NCBI GenBank assembly: GCA_013287855.1
Contig: JABDCY010000003.1
Coordinates: forward strand, 1 to 64,000
Reading direction: 5' to 3'
DNA: 64,000 nt
Origin: Candidatus Babelota bacterium
GTDB lineage: Bacteria > Babelota > Babeliae > Babelales > Vermiphilaceae
A program made the translations under genes and the position numbers. How positions within the stretch are numbered: position 1 is the stretch's first letter; every line of letters begins with the position of its first letter. Under the pieces are notes generated by a model that was not told the DNA's origin, made no database searches, and worked only from the letters and a program-made list of their open reading frames with translations. This document shows, one piece after another, positions 18,612 through 28,399 of this stretch.

Positions 18612-19999
18612 TTGCCCCACACACTTGAAAACTTAAGTATTTTAAAACTATCTATTTTTTGCACTATTTCCCCTTGAGCATTTAATCGCTCAAGGGGTTT
18701 TTGTTTAAGATACACTTCTTTGAGTTTATCAAAGCTGTCCATGCCAACAAATTCTTCAGACAACGGTATTTCTTGAACCTTTCCATAGCCATGGTAATGC
18801 GACCGAGCTTCGATGATAGTTGCACGATGCAGATCCGATACCACCATGACATGGCCAAAAATCCAAATAATATCTCCTGGTTCTATTGCATCATCAGGAC
18901 TCAGTCGTCGCAAGCGCTCAGCAATCGTGGTGCTATTTCTCAAAAAAAAGGGAATGCCACAACATTGTGCGGCTCGTGCAATAAGTCCCGCACAGTCAAA
19001 GCCGGGAAATGGAAAATAGTCAAATTGCTCGCGAATTACGTGGGAGTGTTCCGGAATTTCTTTCCCAGGGATGAGCTTAAAATTTTGATGAAAACACTGG
19101 TGAGTAAAACTACATCCTCCCCAAACATAGGGAATAAATCCATGATCAAGATGTGCCCATTCCTGCAGAAGAGAGACGAAAGTGTGTTGCATTTCTTGTG
19201 TTGAAGTTTGGTTGGGTATTTCCATGCATAATTTTTTGGGAATTTGGGTAACGTCAATTGTTTTGTTGGTCGGGTCCAAAAAGAAAATACGGTAGTTTTT
19301 TTTGTTAACTTCTTGCAGTACGAATCGCGTCCCCACCGAATAGGTTTTTTGAGATTTTTCGTCGTACCATGGCATTTTTAGTGTAATAATGCGAGAGGAA
19401 GGCAAGACACTCTGTGGATGCCTGAAGGTAATTGGTGGTGGTAATTTGAGCAGTGCATCAGGAATTTCATGTAGCGGCAAGAGGTGCTGTTTATTCACCC
19501 AACAAATATGTTGAGGCTCGCGTTTATTGTGCGTTGTAATATAAAAAAGATGTGGAATGGCAACTTGGGCAAAGTCTCCTTGTTCCTTAAGAATGGTGAC
19601 GAGTTCATTGAAAAGTAGTTGCATGATACGCGGACAATCAATAGCTTTTTTGCACTCGATATCAATATGAGTTGTTGTTATATCAGGACTGCCATAAACA
19701 TCTGCAACTGGCACAATAATAATAGCTTGTTTGGTGAGTAAGAAATGACTAAAGCCTAAACAACCCAGTAAGATTGCTAGTTTAACATTAGTTCTGGATA
19801 AGTAAAACCGTTTCAAACCCGTTCGTGGTGAGTGATTTGCGTAGCTTTGCGAAGCAAATTGTATCGAACCATTAGTCCGAATTATTTTAGGAATGATCCT
19901 TCGATACACCTCGCAAGGCTCGGCACTCAGGACGAGCGGGGGATGGCGGTTTTCTCTATTTTTATCCCGAACACACCGTATTTTGATTTTTTGCATCAT
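18608..19999 (-). CDS. NlpC/P60-like cysteine peptidase with SH3-like region; N-terminal repeat insert
   Basis: YVWGGCSF, FPGFDCAGLIARAAQCCGIPF, PGDIIWIFGHVMVVSD (Cys/His motifs); AAGGGGG RBS before ATGATG at 19999. Confidence 0.85.
   Translation of the reverse strand: MMQKIKIRCVRDKNRENRHPPLVLSAEPCEVYRRIIPKIIRTNGSIQFASQSYANHSPRTGLKRFYLSRTNVKLAILLGCLGFSHFLLTKQAIIIVPVADVYGSPDITTTHIDIECKKAIDCPRIMQLLFNELVTILKEQGDFAQVAIPHLFYITTHNKREPQHICWVNKQHLLPLHEIPDALLKLPPPITFRHPQSVLPSSRIITLKMPWYDEKSQKTYSVGTRFVLQEVNKKNYRIFFLDPTNKTIDVTQIPKKLCMEIPNQTSTQEMQHTFVSLLQEWAHLDHGFIPYVWGGCSFTHQCFHQNFKLIPGKEIPEHSHVIREQFDYFPFPGFDCAGLIARAAQCCGIPFFLRNSTTIAERLRRLSPDDAIEPGDIIWIFGHVMVVSDLHRATIIEARSHYHGYGKVQEIPLSEEFVGMDSFDKLKEVYLKQKPLERLNAQGEIVQKIDSFKILKFSSVWGN
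18670..18704 (+). terminator. Terminator for the 17760..18611 gene, inside the antisense CDS
   Basis: CCCCTTGAGC-ATTTAATC-GCTCAAGGGGTTTTTG. Confidence 0.85.
19818..19943. repeat. Dispersed repeat, family B, within the NlpC/P60 N-terminus
   Basis: CCGTTCGTGGTGAGTGATTTGCGTAGCTTTGCGAAGCAAATTGTATCGAACCATTAG..CTTCGATACACCTCGCAAGGCTCGGCACTCAGGACGAGCGGG. Confidence 0.8.
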
Positions 20000-20194
20000 T
20001 ACCCCCTTGTTTAACTATGCCATGCTTGTGGCTCGTAAACAAAGAATTTTTTGATTCACTGTGTTAATCTCGCTACACTGCGTAACAGTCCTTACCCAAC
20101 ACAGGATTATAGGGTCAACCAAGACGATTGTTGCAATATTAATCCAAGTAGTATTATCATGTTAGTAAATATTCGGGTGGGGAAGGGGATTGTT

Positions 20195-21253
20195 ATGAAA
20201 CGTATATTTTTGCTTGTAATGATAGCTATGTCAACGGCAGCAGCGGAGCTTGCTCAAGAATTTGATGAAACAAGTACATGGACGTGGGCATATACCAAAA
20301 AATTTAGTTCGCAGGAACTCAAATCTATAAAACAACGCGCGCATTTAGTATTTTCTAAAACTGATATTGCCCAATTTACACAACTTATATTTTCCTGGAA
20401 TGCTTTTAGACCAGAAAAGGGTCATTATGCATTTCATGCGCAAGTGCGCGATGCGACAAGCAAAGAATGGGGCGCATGGCACAAAATGATGGAATGGGGA
20501 GCCAATGTGCAACGTTCCTTCACTTCAAAAATTGGCGATTGGACACAATATTTTCATGTTCGCTTGGAAACGGGAACACAAAGATTAGCTGATGGCTTTA
20601 GATTGAAAATTGAAATAGTGAATGGCGCAGATTTTTCTCAATTTCGCGGCTTTAGCGTTAGTGTTTCTGATTTTACAAAATTTAATTCTGAGATTGGCGC
20701 AAAAGGAAGTGATTCATGGCCTTCTATTCACCTTGGCGGTGTACCGCAAAAATCTCAAATGCTGCTGGAACATCCGCGGTGCGGTGACATGTGTTCGCCC
20801 ACATCAAGTAGTATGTTAACGAGCTATTTATTAATGCAATACGTTGATCCCTTAGATTTTGCACAAAAAGCGTACGACAGTGGGCTGAATGCGTATGGAA
20901 GTTGGCCATTTAATACGGCACATGCCTTTGAGCGGTGTAATGGTACTTTTTATTTTTCAACCAGGAGATTTGCGTCGTTTGCAGCCTTGTTGCAACATTT
21001 AAAACAGGATATTCCTGTCGTCGTAAGTGTGCGTGGTTATTTGCGCGGCGCGCCCAAAGCGTATCCCAAAGGCCACTTGTTAGTCGTTGTCGGCTTTGAT
21101 GCACAAACACGTGAAGTGATTTGTCATGATCCGGCATTTCATGGTGATGAGAATATCAAAATTCGCTATCCGCTTGATGTTTTTTTGGCAGCCTGGGAGC
21201 GGTCACATAGATTGGCCTATGTTGCTGAGCCGGCATCAATTTTGTCATCCTGA
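20195..21253 (+). CDS. Secreted C39-like cysteine peptidase
   Basis: Signal peptide MKRIFLLVMIAMSTAAA; RCGDMCSPTSSSML (Cys), GHLLVVVGFD (His), ICHDPAF. Confidence 0.82.
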   Translation: MKRIFLLVMIAMSTAAAELAQEFDETSTWTWAYTKKFSSQELKSIKQRAHLVFSKTDIAQFTQLIFSWNAFRPEKGHYAFHAQVRDATSKEWGAWHKMMEWGANVQRSFTSKIGDWTQYFHVRLETGTQRLADGFRLKIEIVNGADFSQFRGFSVSVSDFTKFNSEIGAKGSDSWPSIHLGGVPQKSQMLLEHPRCGDMCSPTSSSMLTSYLLMQYVDPLDFAQKAYDSGLNAYGSWPFNTAHAFERCNGTFYFSTRRFASFAALLQHLKQDIPVVVSVRGYLRGAPKAYPKGHLLVVVGFDAQTREVICHDPAFHGDENIKIRYPLDVFLAAWERSHRLAYVAEPASILSS

Positions 21254-21270
21254 ACTTGTTTCAGGATCCA
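21243..21270. repeat. Family A palindromic repeat, solo copy, supplying the stop codon of the preceding CDS
   Basis: TGTCATCCTGAACTTGTTTCAGGATCCA; TGA at 21251-21253 is inside it. Confidence 0.9.
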
Positions 21271-21396
21271 ATCATACAAATCATCTCGCCTTTTTCCTAA
21301 AAAACCGCTGACCATAGGGGAAACTTTTACACTTTTACCTCTTTTTGTTAAATTTATCCGAAATACTATTTATTATTTTGAAAGAGGGAAAATTTT

Positions 21397-21822
21397 ATGA
21401 AAATCACTAGAAAAATGTTTGTTTTCCTAACCGCTGGCTTATCATTGATTTTGTTTAGTGCGACCAATTCTATGGATGATTCGACAAAAACAAGGTTTGC
21501 AAAGGATGACCGTTGGGGGAATGTATATTCTTACCAGGACGAATTTAGTAAAAGGATGGTTGAAGTTGTTTATAACTCATCAAAACCTAAAATCATTGTT
21601 ACAATTAAGAAGATAGCTTGCGACCCCAGCGCATTAAACTTAGAATGGGATAGAGAAACTGGTAAAAAAACGTACCGCCCATATCGTAATGGAAAATTGT
21701 TAGTGAGCCAAAGTTTGTCACAACAACAGGACCTTGATGCCCAGCTTGCCGAGTTCACGAAAACATCATTTTATACCAAGGATGATGATAGAATATTTGG
21801 CACTTCTAGCGATAAAACATAA
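21397..21822 (+). CDS. Small secreted protein of unknown function
   Basis: Signal peptide MKITRKMFVFLTAGLSLILFSATNS. Confidence 0.65.
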   Translation: MKITRKMFVFLTAGLSLILFSATNSMDDSTKTRFAKDDRWGNVYSYQDEFSKRMVEVVYNSSKPKIIVTIKKIACDPSALNLEWDRETGKKTYRPYRNGKLLVSQSLSQQQDLDAQLAEFTKTSFYTKDDDRIFGTSSDKT

Positions 21823-21841
21823 AATTTGCACAGGATTATTT

Positions 21842-22264
21842 GTGAATATCAATAAAAGACTTGCAGTACGAGTTTGTGGATTAACCATGAGCTTGTTTAA
21901 TGTTGGTGCTGCTCCCACTGTTTCTCGAGTTGCTGATAATTATTGTACGTTCGTCTCAAATGATGGGAAAGATACTGGTGCAATATTTGAAAGAAGCAAT
22001 GATGAAATAAGAATCGAAGTATACAAGGTTAATAATAATCAACCTGTTGGATTAAATTTAGTAGTGTGGCGCCATAATCAGACTGAAAAGAAGGCGTTTA
22101 ATAAAATTTTGAAACCTGGCATTAATCTGCAGCCAAGTGACGACGAAAAAAATCTTCTTTCTGCGATTCATGCAGAAGTTAAAATACTCCAAGAAAAAGA
22201 GAAAGCTGCTAAAAGAGCCAGCAAGGAACCAGAAAAAGACAGATTGTTAGTTGGTAAGCAGTAG
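21842..22264 (+). CDS. Small secreted protein of unknown function, possibly related to 21397..21822
   Basis: Candidate GTG start at 21842 gives VNINKRLAVRVCGLTMSLFNVGA; the ORF-track start at 21734 overlaps the upstream gene. Confidence 0.55.
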   Translation: MNINKRLAVRVCGLTMSLFNVGAAPTVSRVADNYCTFVSNDGKDTGAIFERSNDEIRIEVYKVNNNQPVGLNLVVWRHNQTEKKAFNKILKPGINLQPSDDEKNLLSAIHAEVKILQEKEKAAKRASKEPEKDRLLVGKQ

Positions 22265-22353
22265 GTTCTTATTGTCTGTAGCCCGAAAAACTCCTAAATC
22301 GCATCTGCGGAAAACAAAACATACGATGTTTTGTAGTTAGAACATCACTTATC

Positions 22354-22389
22354 AAAGACCATGCGTTCGTAACGTGTGGTCTTTTTTTT
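22354..22389 (+). terminator. Rho-independent terminator
   Basis: AAAGACCA..TGTGGTCTTTTTTTTG. Confidence 0.8.
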
Positions 22390-22574
22390 GTCTAAAAAAA
22401 TTGCAAAACTGTACGTTTTAGTTGCGCCATCTTTTCCTCTTTATTTTAATCAAAATCCTTGATCCTTCGAAAATAATTCTCCCCACCCCAAACCATTATT
22501 GACAATTAGATATTTAAACTGATACGTTGATGATGACAACACAGCATTGAGGGGAAAATTTCTAGGGGGGAATT

Positions 22575-23774
22575 ATGAAGCTGCGTTTATCATGCTACTT
22601 TTTTATTGTGGGGCATCTCCTTGCGATATTTTTTAGTTCTACTGCGCAACAAAAAAATGGGTTTAGTACCGAACTTAATCGCGTTTTTCATCATCAAAGT
22701 GTAGGTCAAACCACAACGCCTGATGCACAAAATCCATTATCGCACATCGAATTTGCGCAAGTAGTCTTATATTTTTCACAAGAACCCATCGTCAATAAAA
22801 TTCCGCGCTTGAGCCAAGGCCAAAAAAATGGTGATCAGCAGATGGAACTATTTTTCCCTGGTGCCGTTATTAAAGGCCCAGGAACTCAAGAATTAGAAAA
22901 AAAGATGATCGACACAACAACAAAGACACCGTTTTATACGGTAAAATTAGAGCCTACTGCAACGCCAATTGCCGGTGTGAAATGTCTTATCACCTTTAAT
23001 AAACTTCAAGTAGCGTTCGATTATGACCTGTTTTTGTCCATCAGCGCACAACATGCCGTTCGCTTGCGGTTTTTCAATAAAAAGTTGATGAACAAAATCA
23101 ATAAAGAAAATACCTTGTTGCGTGTGGTGTCCAATACGCCCCGCATTATCCTTGATTGTGGTCATGGTGGCACTGATACTGGAGCTGTGGGAGTTGGCAG
23201 AGTATCAGAAAAAGAAGTTACACTTTCAATCGGTTTAGAAGTTGCATCTATGTTGAGAGAGCACGGCTATGATGTCTATATGACGCGTGATAGAGATATT
23301 GATATGCCTCTCGATGCGCGCACAAGTTATGCAAATGCAATTCCACGTGCGACGGCTTTAGTTTCCATTCATGCAAATTCAAGTCCAAATCCGATGTCAT
23401 GCGGCATCGAAACTTTTTATGTAACGCCTTCGCTGTTCAAGCAAAAAGAACACCATTTAGATTCATGCGAGAAAGTTCTCGTGGATCGCTACCAACATGT
23501 CCTGCGCGAAGCGAGCCAGCATTTGGCTAATGTGGTACATCAACATGTCCTGCATAAAGCAAATCATCAACAAACAACCTGCAACCGGAAAGTAAAATCA
23601 GCAGCTGCCCAAGTATTGCTTGGTTCACATATTCCAGGTACGCTGGTGGAAATCGGTTTTCTTTCAAATCCTTATGAAGCAACACTGCTTTCTGACAAAC
23701 GGTATCAAAAACTGCTCGCACAGGGGATATGTAACGGCATTCTTGCCTATCACACCATGAACAAGTTGCCGTAG
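22575..23774 (+). CDS. N-acetylmuramoyl-L-alanine amidase (Amidase_3), secreted
   Basis: IILDCGHGGTDTGAVG, YDVYMTRDRDIDMPLDARTSYAN, SIHANSSPN, GTLVEIGFLSNPYEA. Confidence 0.95.
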   Translation: MKLRLSCYFFIVGHLLAIFFSSTAQQKNGFSTELNRVFHHQSVGQTTTPDAQNPLSHIEFAQVVLYFSQEPIVNKIPRLSQGQKNGDQQMELFFPGAVIKGPGTQELEKKMIDTTTKTPFYTVKLEPTATPIAGVKCLITFNKLQVAFDYDLFLSISAQHAVRLRFFNKKLMNKINKENTLLRVVSNTPRIILDCGHGGTDTGAVGVGRVSEKEVTLSIGLEVASMLREHGYDVYMTRDRDIDMPLDARTSYANAIPRATALVSIHANSSPNPMSCGIETFYVTPSLFKQKEHHLDSCEKVLVDRYQHVLREASQHLANVVHQHVLHKANHQQTTCNRKVKSAAAQVLLGSHIPGTLVEIGFLSNPYEATLLSDKRYQKLLAQGICNGILAYHTMNKLP

Positions 23775-23915
23775 CATAGTTGCCGCACAACAAGACAAAA
23801 GACTCTTTTTAAAACCAAATTGTTTTGTTACAGTAGACATACTTTTTTTTGCGCTCGCGCTTGCTTGAAATCCAATTAATATTCAATAAAAAATTTTACG
23901 AGTAAATGATATTTT

Positions 23916-25310
23916 GTGATGCAGAACGTTTGGGAAGAATTTTTAAAAATCATCAATGAAGAAGCGGGAAGTCGGGTTGTCGAAACCTGGTTTCGTGCCA
24001 TCAGTCTGCATCAGTGGGATCCGGCGCAAAAAACCGTTTATTTGCAGGCCCCAAATACGTTTGTTAAAGATTGGATAAAAAGTAATTACCTAGAAATGAT
24101 CCAAGTGCATCTACGTCGATTGCTCCATGTAGATATGATCAGAGTTATTTTTCTTGATGCACGAGTGCCAGCACAAGATCAGCTTGCGCAAGCTCCATCG
24201 CCGCAATCATCTTCTGCACTAATTCCTGCAACGCTTCATGCTGCTAAATCGACAGCGGTAGCTGCTGCCATCCCACAAAAAAAATCAGGAAACATAAATA
24301 GTAGCTATATATTTGAAACTTTTGTGGTAGGGCCAAGCAATTCACTGGCCTATGCAGCGGCGCAGGCAGTTACCGAAAATCCTGGCAACGTCTATAATCC
24401 ACTTTTTGTGTATGGCGAATCCGGTTTAGGCAAAACGCATTTGTTGCACGCCATTGGCAATCAAATAAAAAAGAATAATCCACAAGCCACCGTATTATAC
24501 CAAACCGCAGATCGGTTTGTGAATGAATTTATTAATGCGATTCGCTTTGATAAAATTCATAAATTTCAGACTAAATATCAGCAAATCGATGTCATGCTCA
24601 TTGACGATATTCAATTTATCTCTAATAAAGAACAGACACAAGAAGCGTTTTTTCATATTTTTAATGCCTTGTACGAGGCGAGCAAGCAAATCGTATTTTC
24701 CAGTGATACCTATCCGCAAGATATGCAGGGTATTGCCGAGCGATTGCGCTCCAGATTAGGCTGTGGCTTGATTGCCGATATTCATGTGCCGAGCTTAGAA
24801 ACAAAAATCGCGATTTTAAAACGAAAAGCAGAAAACAGTAACGAACAACTTAATGATGATGTTGCTTTATTTATTGCTTCACGTGCGGTTACCAACATTC
24901 GCGAACTTGAAGGGGCACTCATTCGAGTGCTTGCATTTGCTTCGTTAACAAAACAACTGGTGACATTAGATCTTGCAAAAAAAGTGCTTATGCGTGCACA
25001 GGAAGTAGCGGCTTCTCCTCTTATGCTCGACTTTGACCGCATAGTTACGCTCGTTTGTCGGCATTATCATTACACCACGCAAGATCTCAAATCTAAGCGA
25101 CGTAGCAAAGATTTATCATTTGTGCGGCAAGTGGCTATGTTCTTGATGAAAAAAATGACTGATAAGTCCTTGCGTGATATTGGCATTTATTTGGGTGGTC
25201 GCGATCATTCAACCGTTATGCATGCCATTGAAAAAGTTGAAGACCATATGGCCCAAAATCCTGAATTTGCGGAAGAAATTAAACGCATGGAAGGACAGGC
25301 ACAGCGTTAG
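23916..25310 (+). CDS. dnaA: Chromosomal replication initiator protein DnaA
   Basis: NPLFVYGESGLGKTHLLHAIGN (Walker A), VMLIDDIQFISNKEQTQEAFFHIFN, LKSRLGCGL-like box, LGGRDHSTVMHAIEKVE. Confidence 0.98.
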   Translation: MMQNVWEEFLKIINEEAGSRVVETWFRAISLHQWDPAQKTVYLQAPNTFVKDWIKSNYLEMIQVHLRRLLHVDMIRVIFLDARVPAQDQLAQAPSPQSSSALIPATLHAAKSTAVAAAIPQKKSGNINSSYIFETFVVGPSNSLAYAAAQAVTENPGNVYNPLFVYGESGLGKTHLLHAIGNQIKKNNPQATVLYQTADRFVNEFINAIRFDKIHKFQTKYQQIDVMLIDDIQFISNKEQTQEAFFHIFNALYEASKQIVFSSDTYPQDMQGIAERLRSRLGCGLIADIHVPSLETKIAILKRKAENSNEQLNDDVALFIASRAVTNIRELEGALIRVLAFASLTKQLVTLDLAKKVLMRAQEVAASPLMLDFDRIVTLVCRHYHYTTQDLKSKRRSKDLSFVRQVAMFLMKKMTDKSLRDIGIYLGGRDHSTVMHAIEKVEDHMAQNPEFAEEIKRMEGQAQR

Positions 25311-26347
25311 CATACCACGCGCGTATGAGTCTGAAAGCTTCGTCGCTCCGCTTTTGATCTGAAAAACGTATCATTCAAAAACTTGCCCGCAAGATAGGTT
25401 AGCCACGAAACATAACTATCAAACATCATATTCTGTTCAAATCCCATAAGACTTGGAAAATGCTCGGTATCAACAACCACCAACTTGTTGGTGCCTGCTT
25501 CCCACATAAAATTATCGATATGCGGGTCGATCCAAAAATCAAGAAATTTGCACACATCAAGACACAATGTGTTGTCGCGTTTATTGAGCATCGAAGTTTT
25601 TCTGCTTGATTCTATGGCGTCAGCAATGATGCAATAGGTGCCAGGCAAACATTTTTTTATTGGCTCTTTGGTGCCAAAATTATGGCCCGTAATTTCTATC
25701 CACTTAGACTTATTGGGGCGCAAAAACCATTTACGTGGAGTATCAATAAACGTTGACCAGGAAGGGTCGGCTTTAATTTTGGCGGTAATTATTTCTAAAT
25801 TTTTGATCCGCGTAAAACCAATTAAATGTCGATTAATACCGCCGCCCATGTAAAAGGTAAACAAGGGAACGATTCCCTTGGAATAAGGGCTTGCTAAACT
25901 TTTTGGCGTTTCCATAAATAATTTAACCACAAATGGATAATCGTTAAATTTAAGAATGATAAGACCCATAAATTCGGAAGAGTTAAAATCGCGATTGCGG
26001 ATAATGGTAAAATGCTTGAAAGTTTTTTTTCCCGCATACATTTCATCAATAAGCTCATCAATTAATTTTTTTAAAATTTCCCCGCTGACAGTTTTGGATG
26101 TATCTGCGCGATACACTATTTTTTCTGACGGCAGCAAATGATTATTAAAAAACTTTTCATCAAAGGTTTGAAATAGCGAATATTCTGTTAAATGATAATC
26201 GCGCAACGTAAATGACTCGGATTCTTGTTGCCACCGCGTTTCGATACGCGGCATCTGGGGATCTTGGGGACGGAATTGGCTACGGGCTAACAAAGGTTGA
26301 TGTACGAGAAAGATAACCGCACCTACTCCTAGAACTTTTTTTAACAT
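25307..26347 (-). CDS. Secreted protein with kinase-like catalytic-loop motif
   Basis: Signal peptide; PFVVKLF; FWIDPHIDNFMWEAGTNKLVVVDTEHFPSL resembles the D-x4-N / D-T-E catalytic region of kinase-fold proteins. Confidence 0.55.
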   Translation of the reverse strand: MLKKVLGVGAVIFLVHQPLLARSQFRPQDPQMPRIETRWQQESESFTLRDYHLTEYSLFQTFDEKFFNNHLLPSEKIVYRADTSKTVSGEILKKLIDELIDEMYAGKKTFKHFTIIRNRDFNSSEFMGLIILKFNDYPFVVKLFMETPKSLASPYSKGIVPLFTFYMGGGINRHLIGFTRIKNLEIITAKIKADPSWSTFIDTPRKWFLRPNKSKWIEITGHNFGTKEPIKKCLPGTYCIIADAIESSRKTSMLNKRDNTLCLDVCKFLDFWIDPHIDNFMWEAGTNKLVVVDTEHFPSLMGFEQNMMFDSYVSWLTYLAGKFLNDTFFRSKAERRSFQTHTRVVC

Positions 26348-26637
26348 AATTATTTTTTTTCAAATCTTTACAGGTTTTCGGCAATAAATAACTAAAAAAT
26401 TATAAGAAGGGGCTCTCGTCTGTCAATTATTTCTTTTGGCTCGAGCAAGGAATAATAATTTTTTGTGGCGAATACAATGATTTTGAGCGAGATTGTACGA
26501 CCTGTTGATGTTATATCCAAACTAGGGTATGGTCAGATATAAGGATGAAGTAAAAAAAGATGTGTCCTGAATGGTGAAGCAACATTTTGGGATAGGTAGT
26601 AGTTGAAGCATTATTTCTAAAATTGGAGAGGTGTATT

Positions 26638-27174
26638 ATGGACAAAAATGCCATATTACAACGGCAGCACAAAATTCTGTGTAATTTGAGTGCTCTGCCA
26701 CAAAAAATCTTGTCGCTACATGATCACAATAACATTACCGAGCTCGTGTTGTACTCCTTATGTGGAGAGCACTGTTTTAATCTCAACAAAGCTGCCTACT
26801 TTGTTGATAATCCCGATTTTAATTGTTTACAAGGAATTGCGGGATTTTCACGCGACCAAAAAAATTTAGGACAACCAGATGTTTTGCAGCAGGCAGATTA
26901 TGCTGGCGAACAATTACGCATTGATCCATTTAATAAAAAAGTTCGTTCCATGTCTCGTTGTAGTTTAAAAAATGGTGTTCGGGAAGAGCTTGCTATGGCA
27001 CAAGATATTGCCAAAGATCTTAATATTGCCAATCCGCAAGTCTGTGTATGGCCCATGAAACATGACAACCATGGTTTGCTGATTTTTGAACAACAAAAAG
27101 GTGAAGTAGAGAATTACCCCCAAGATTATTTGGTAAATGGCTGTTCGTTGCTTGGTTTTTGTCCGATTTATTAA
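26638..27174 (+). CDS. Protein of unknown function
   Basis: ATG at 26638 after GGAGAGG; 178-codon ORF. Confidence 0.65.
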   Translation: MDKNAILQRQHKILCNLSALPQKILSLHDHNNITELVLYSLCGEHCFNLNKAAYFVDNPDFNCLQGIAGFSRDQKNLGQPDVLQQADYAGEQLRIDPFNKKVRSMSRCSLKNGVREELAMAQDIAKDLNIANPQVCVWPMKHDNHGLLIFEQQKGEVENYPQDYLVNGCSLLGFCPIY

Positions 27175-27189
27175 AGAATATTCAAAAAG

Positions 27190-27219
27190 AAGGGTTCCTA
27201 TTTTTTAGGAACTCTTTTT
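27190..27219. terminator. Hairpin shared between the convergent 26638..27174 gene and pgk
   Basis: GGGTTCCTATTTTTTAGGAACTCTTTTTTTG; on the minus strand it overlaps the pgk stop codon. Confidence 0.7.
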
Positions 27220-28395
27220 TTGTACAAAAGGTTGTAATCCTGGCAATGCTTCTCCTCCCAAATAGGCGAGCGTTGCCCCGCCACCGGTAGAAAGCAGATC
27301 GATCTTGGTGTCAAAGCCATATTTTTGCGCCACGGCGACCGAATCGCCACCACCAATTACGGTGAATGATTTTGATTCTGCCATTGCCTCGAACACTGCT
27401 CGAATGCCACCCAATGTTTCTGGTCGTGCGAGCGTGCCCATGGTGCCATTATAAAAAGTGGTGCCAGCATTCATGATATGGCGCGCAAATAGTTCAGCGG
27501 TTTTTTTGCCGATCGAAATGCCCACGGCACTTTTTGGCAATTCCGGCGATTCACAGTAGGTAAGTGGTCCGGAAAAAGTTCCTTCAGCTATTTGATAGTC
27601 GATGGGGAAAACGATGTTCACGTTTTGTTGTTTTGCGTGCGCAATAAATTCGGTACAAAAATCGAGTGCACTATCGTCCACCAAAGATTTTCCTACGGAA
27701 ATTCCCTGTGACTTTAAAAAGGTAAATACAATTGCAGGGCAGAGCAAAATAGTTTGTACATGCTCAAGCATATTCTTGAGCAACGGTAATTTATCGTTCA
27801 CTTTTCCGCCACCAAGAATCAACACAAAAGGTCGCCGCGGATGTTCTAACAATTTATTAAGCATCGCAAGTTCATGCTCAACAAGAAACCCAATTGTGCG
27901 ATGTTGCGCATCAAAGAGTTCTGGTAACAGTGTTACTGAAGTATCGGTGCGGTGGAGTGTTGCAAAAGCATCATCTACATAATAGTCGGCACAATTTTTA
28001 AGTTGTTGAGCAAACTGTGGGTCTGCTGTTTTTTCGCCTGGGAAAAAACGTAGATTTTCGAGCAATACGAGTTGTTTGCCTTGCACGTGGCGACTTTCTT
28101 GTTCAGCTTGTGATACATCAGATGCAAAAATTGCCTCAAATCCCTGATTTTCAAACCAAGGAATGAGATGTTGTGTTGAAAGTGCCTGTTCCCGATCTTT
28201 TGGTCGACCAAGATGTGTTGCAACAATCAGACGTCCACCATGCTCGAGAATGTAACGGAGTGTTGGTAGAGTTGCTTGCAAGCGATGATCATTGAGAATT
28301 TTGCCATGGTTGAGTGGTACATTAATATCTGCACGAACGAATACTCGCTTGCCGGAAAATTGCATCTTTTTGAGATGAGATTGTACATGTACCAT
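27205..28395 (-). CDS. pgk: Phosphoglycerate kinase
   Basis: VFVRADINVPLN, ILEHGGRLIVATHLGRPK, RPFVLILGGGKVNDKL, FYNGTMG, TVIGGGDSVAV, LSTGGGATLAYLGG. Confidence 0.97.
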   Translation of the reverse strand: MVHVQSHLKKMQFSGKRVFVRADINVPLNHGKILNDHRLQATLPTLRYILEHGGRLIVATHLGRPKDREQALSTQHLIPWFENQGFEAIFASDVSQAEQESRHVQGKQLVLLENLRFFPGEKTADPQFAQQLKNCADYYVDDAFATLHRTDTSVTLLPELFDAQHRTIGFLVEHELAMLNKLLEHPRRPFVLILGGGKVNDKLPLLKNMLEHVQTILLCPAIVFTFLKSQGISVGKSLVDDSALDFCTEFIAHAKQQNVNIVFPIDYQIAEGTFSGPLTYCESPELPKSAVGISIGKKTAELFARHIMNAGTTFYNGTMGTLARPETLGGIRAVFEAMAESKSFTVIGGGDSVAVAQKYGFDTKIDLLSTGGGATLAYLGGEALPGLQPFVQKKSS

Positions 28396-28399
28396 TGAG

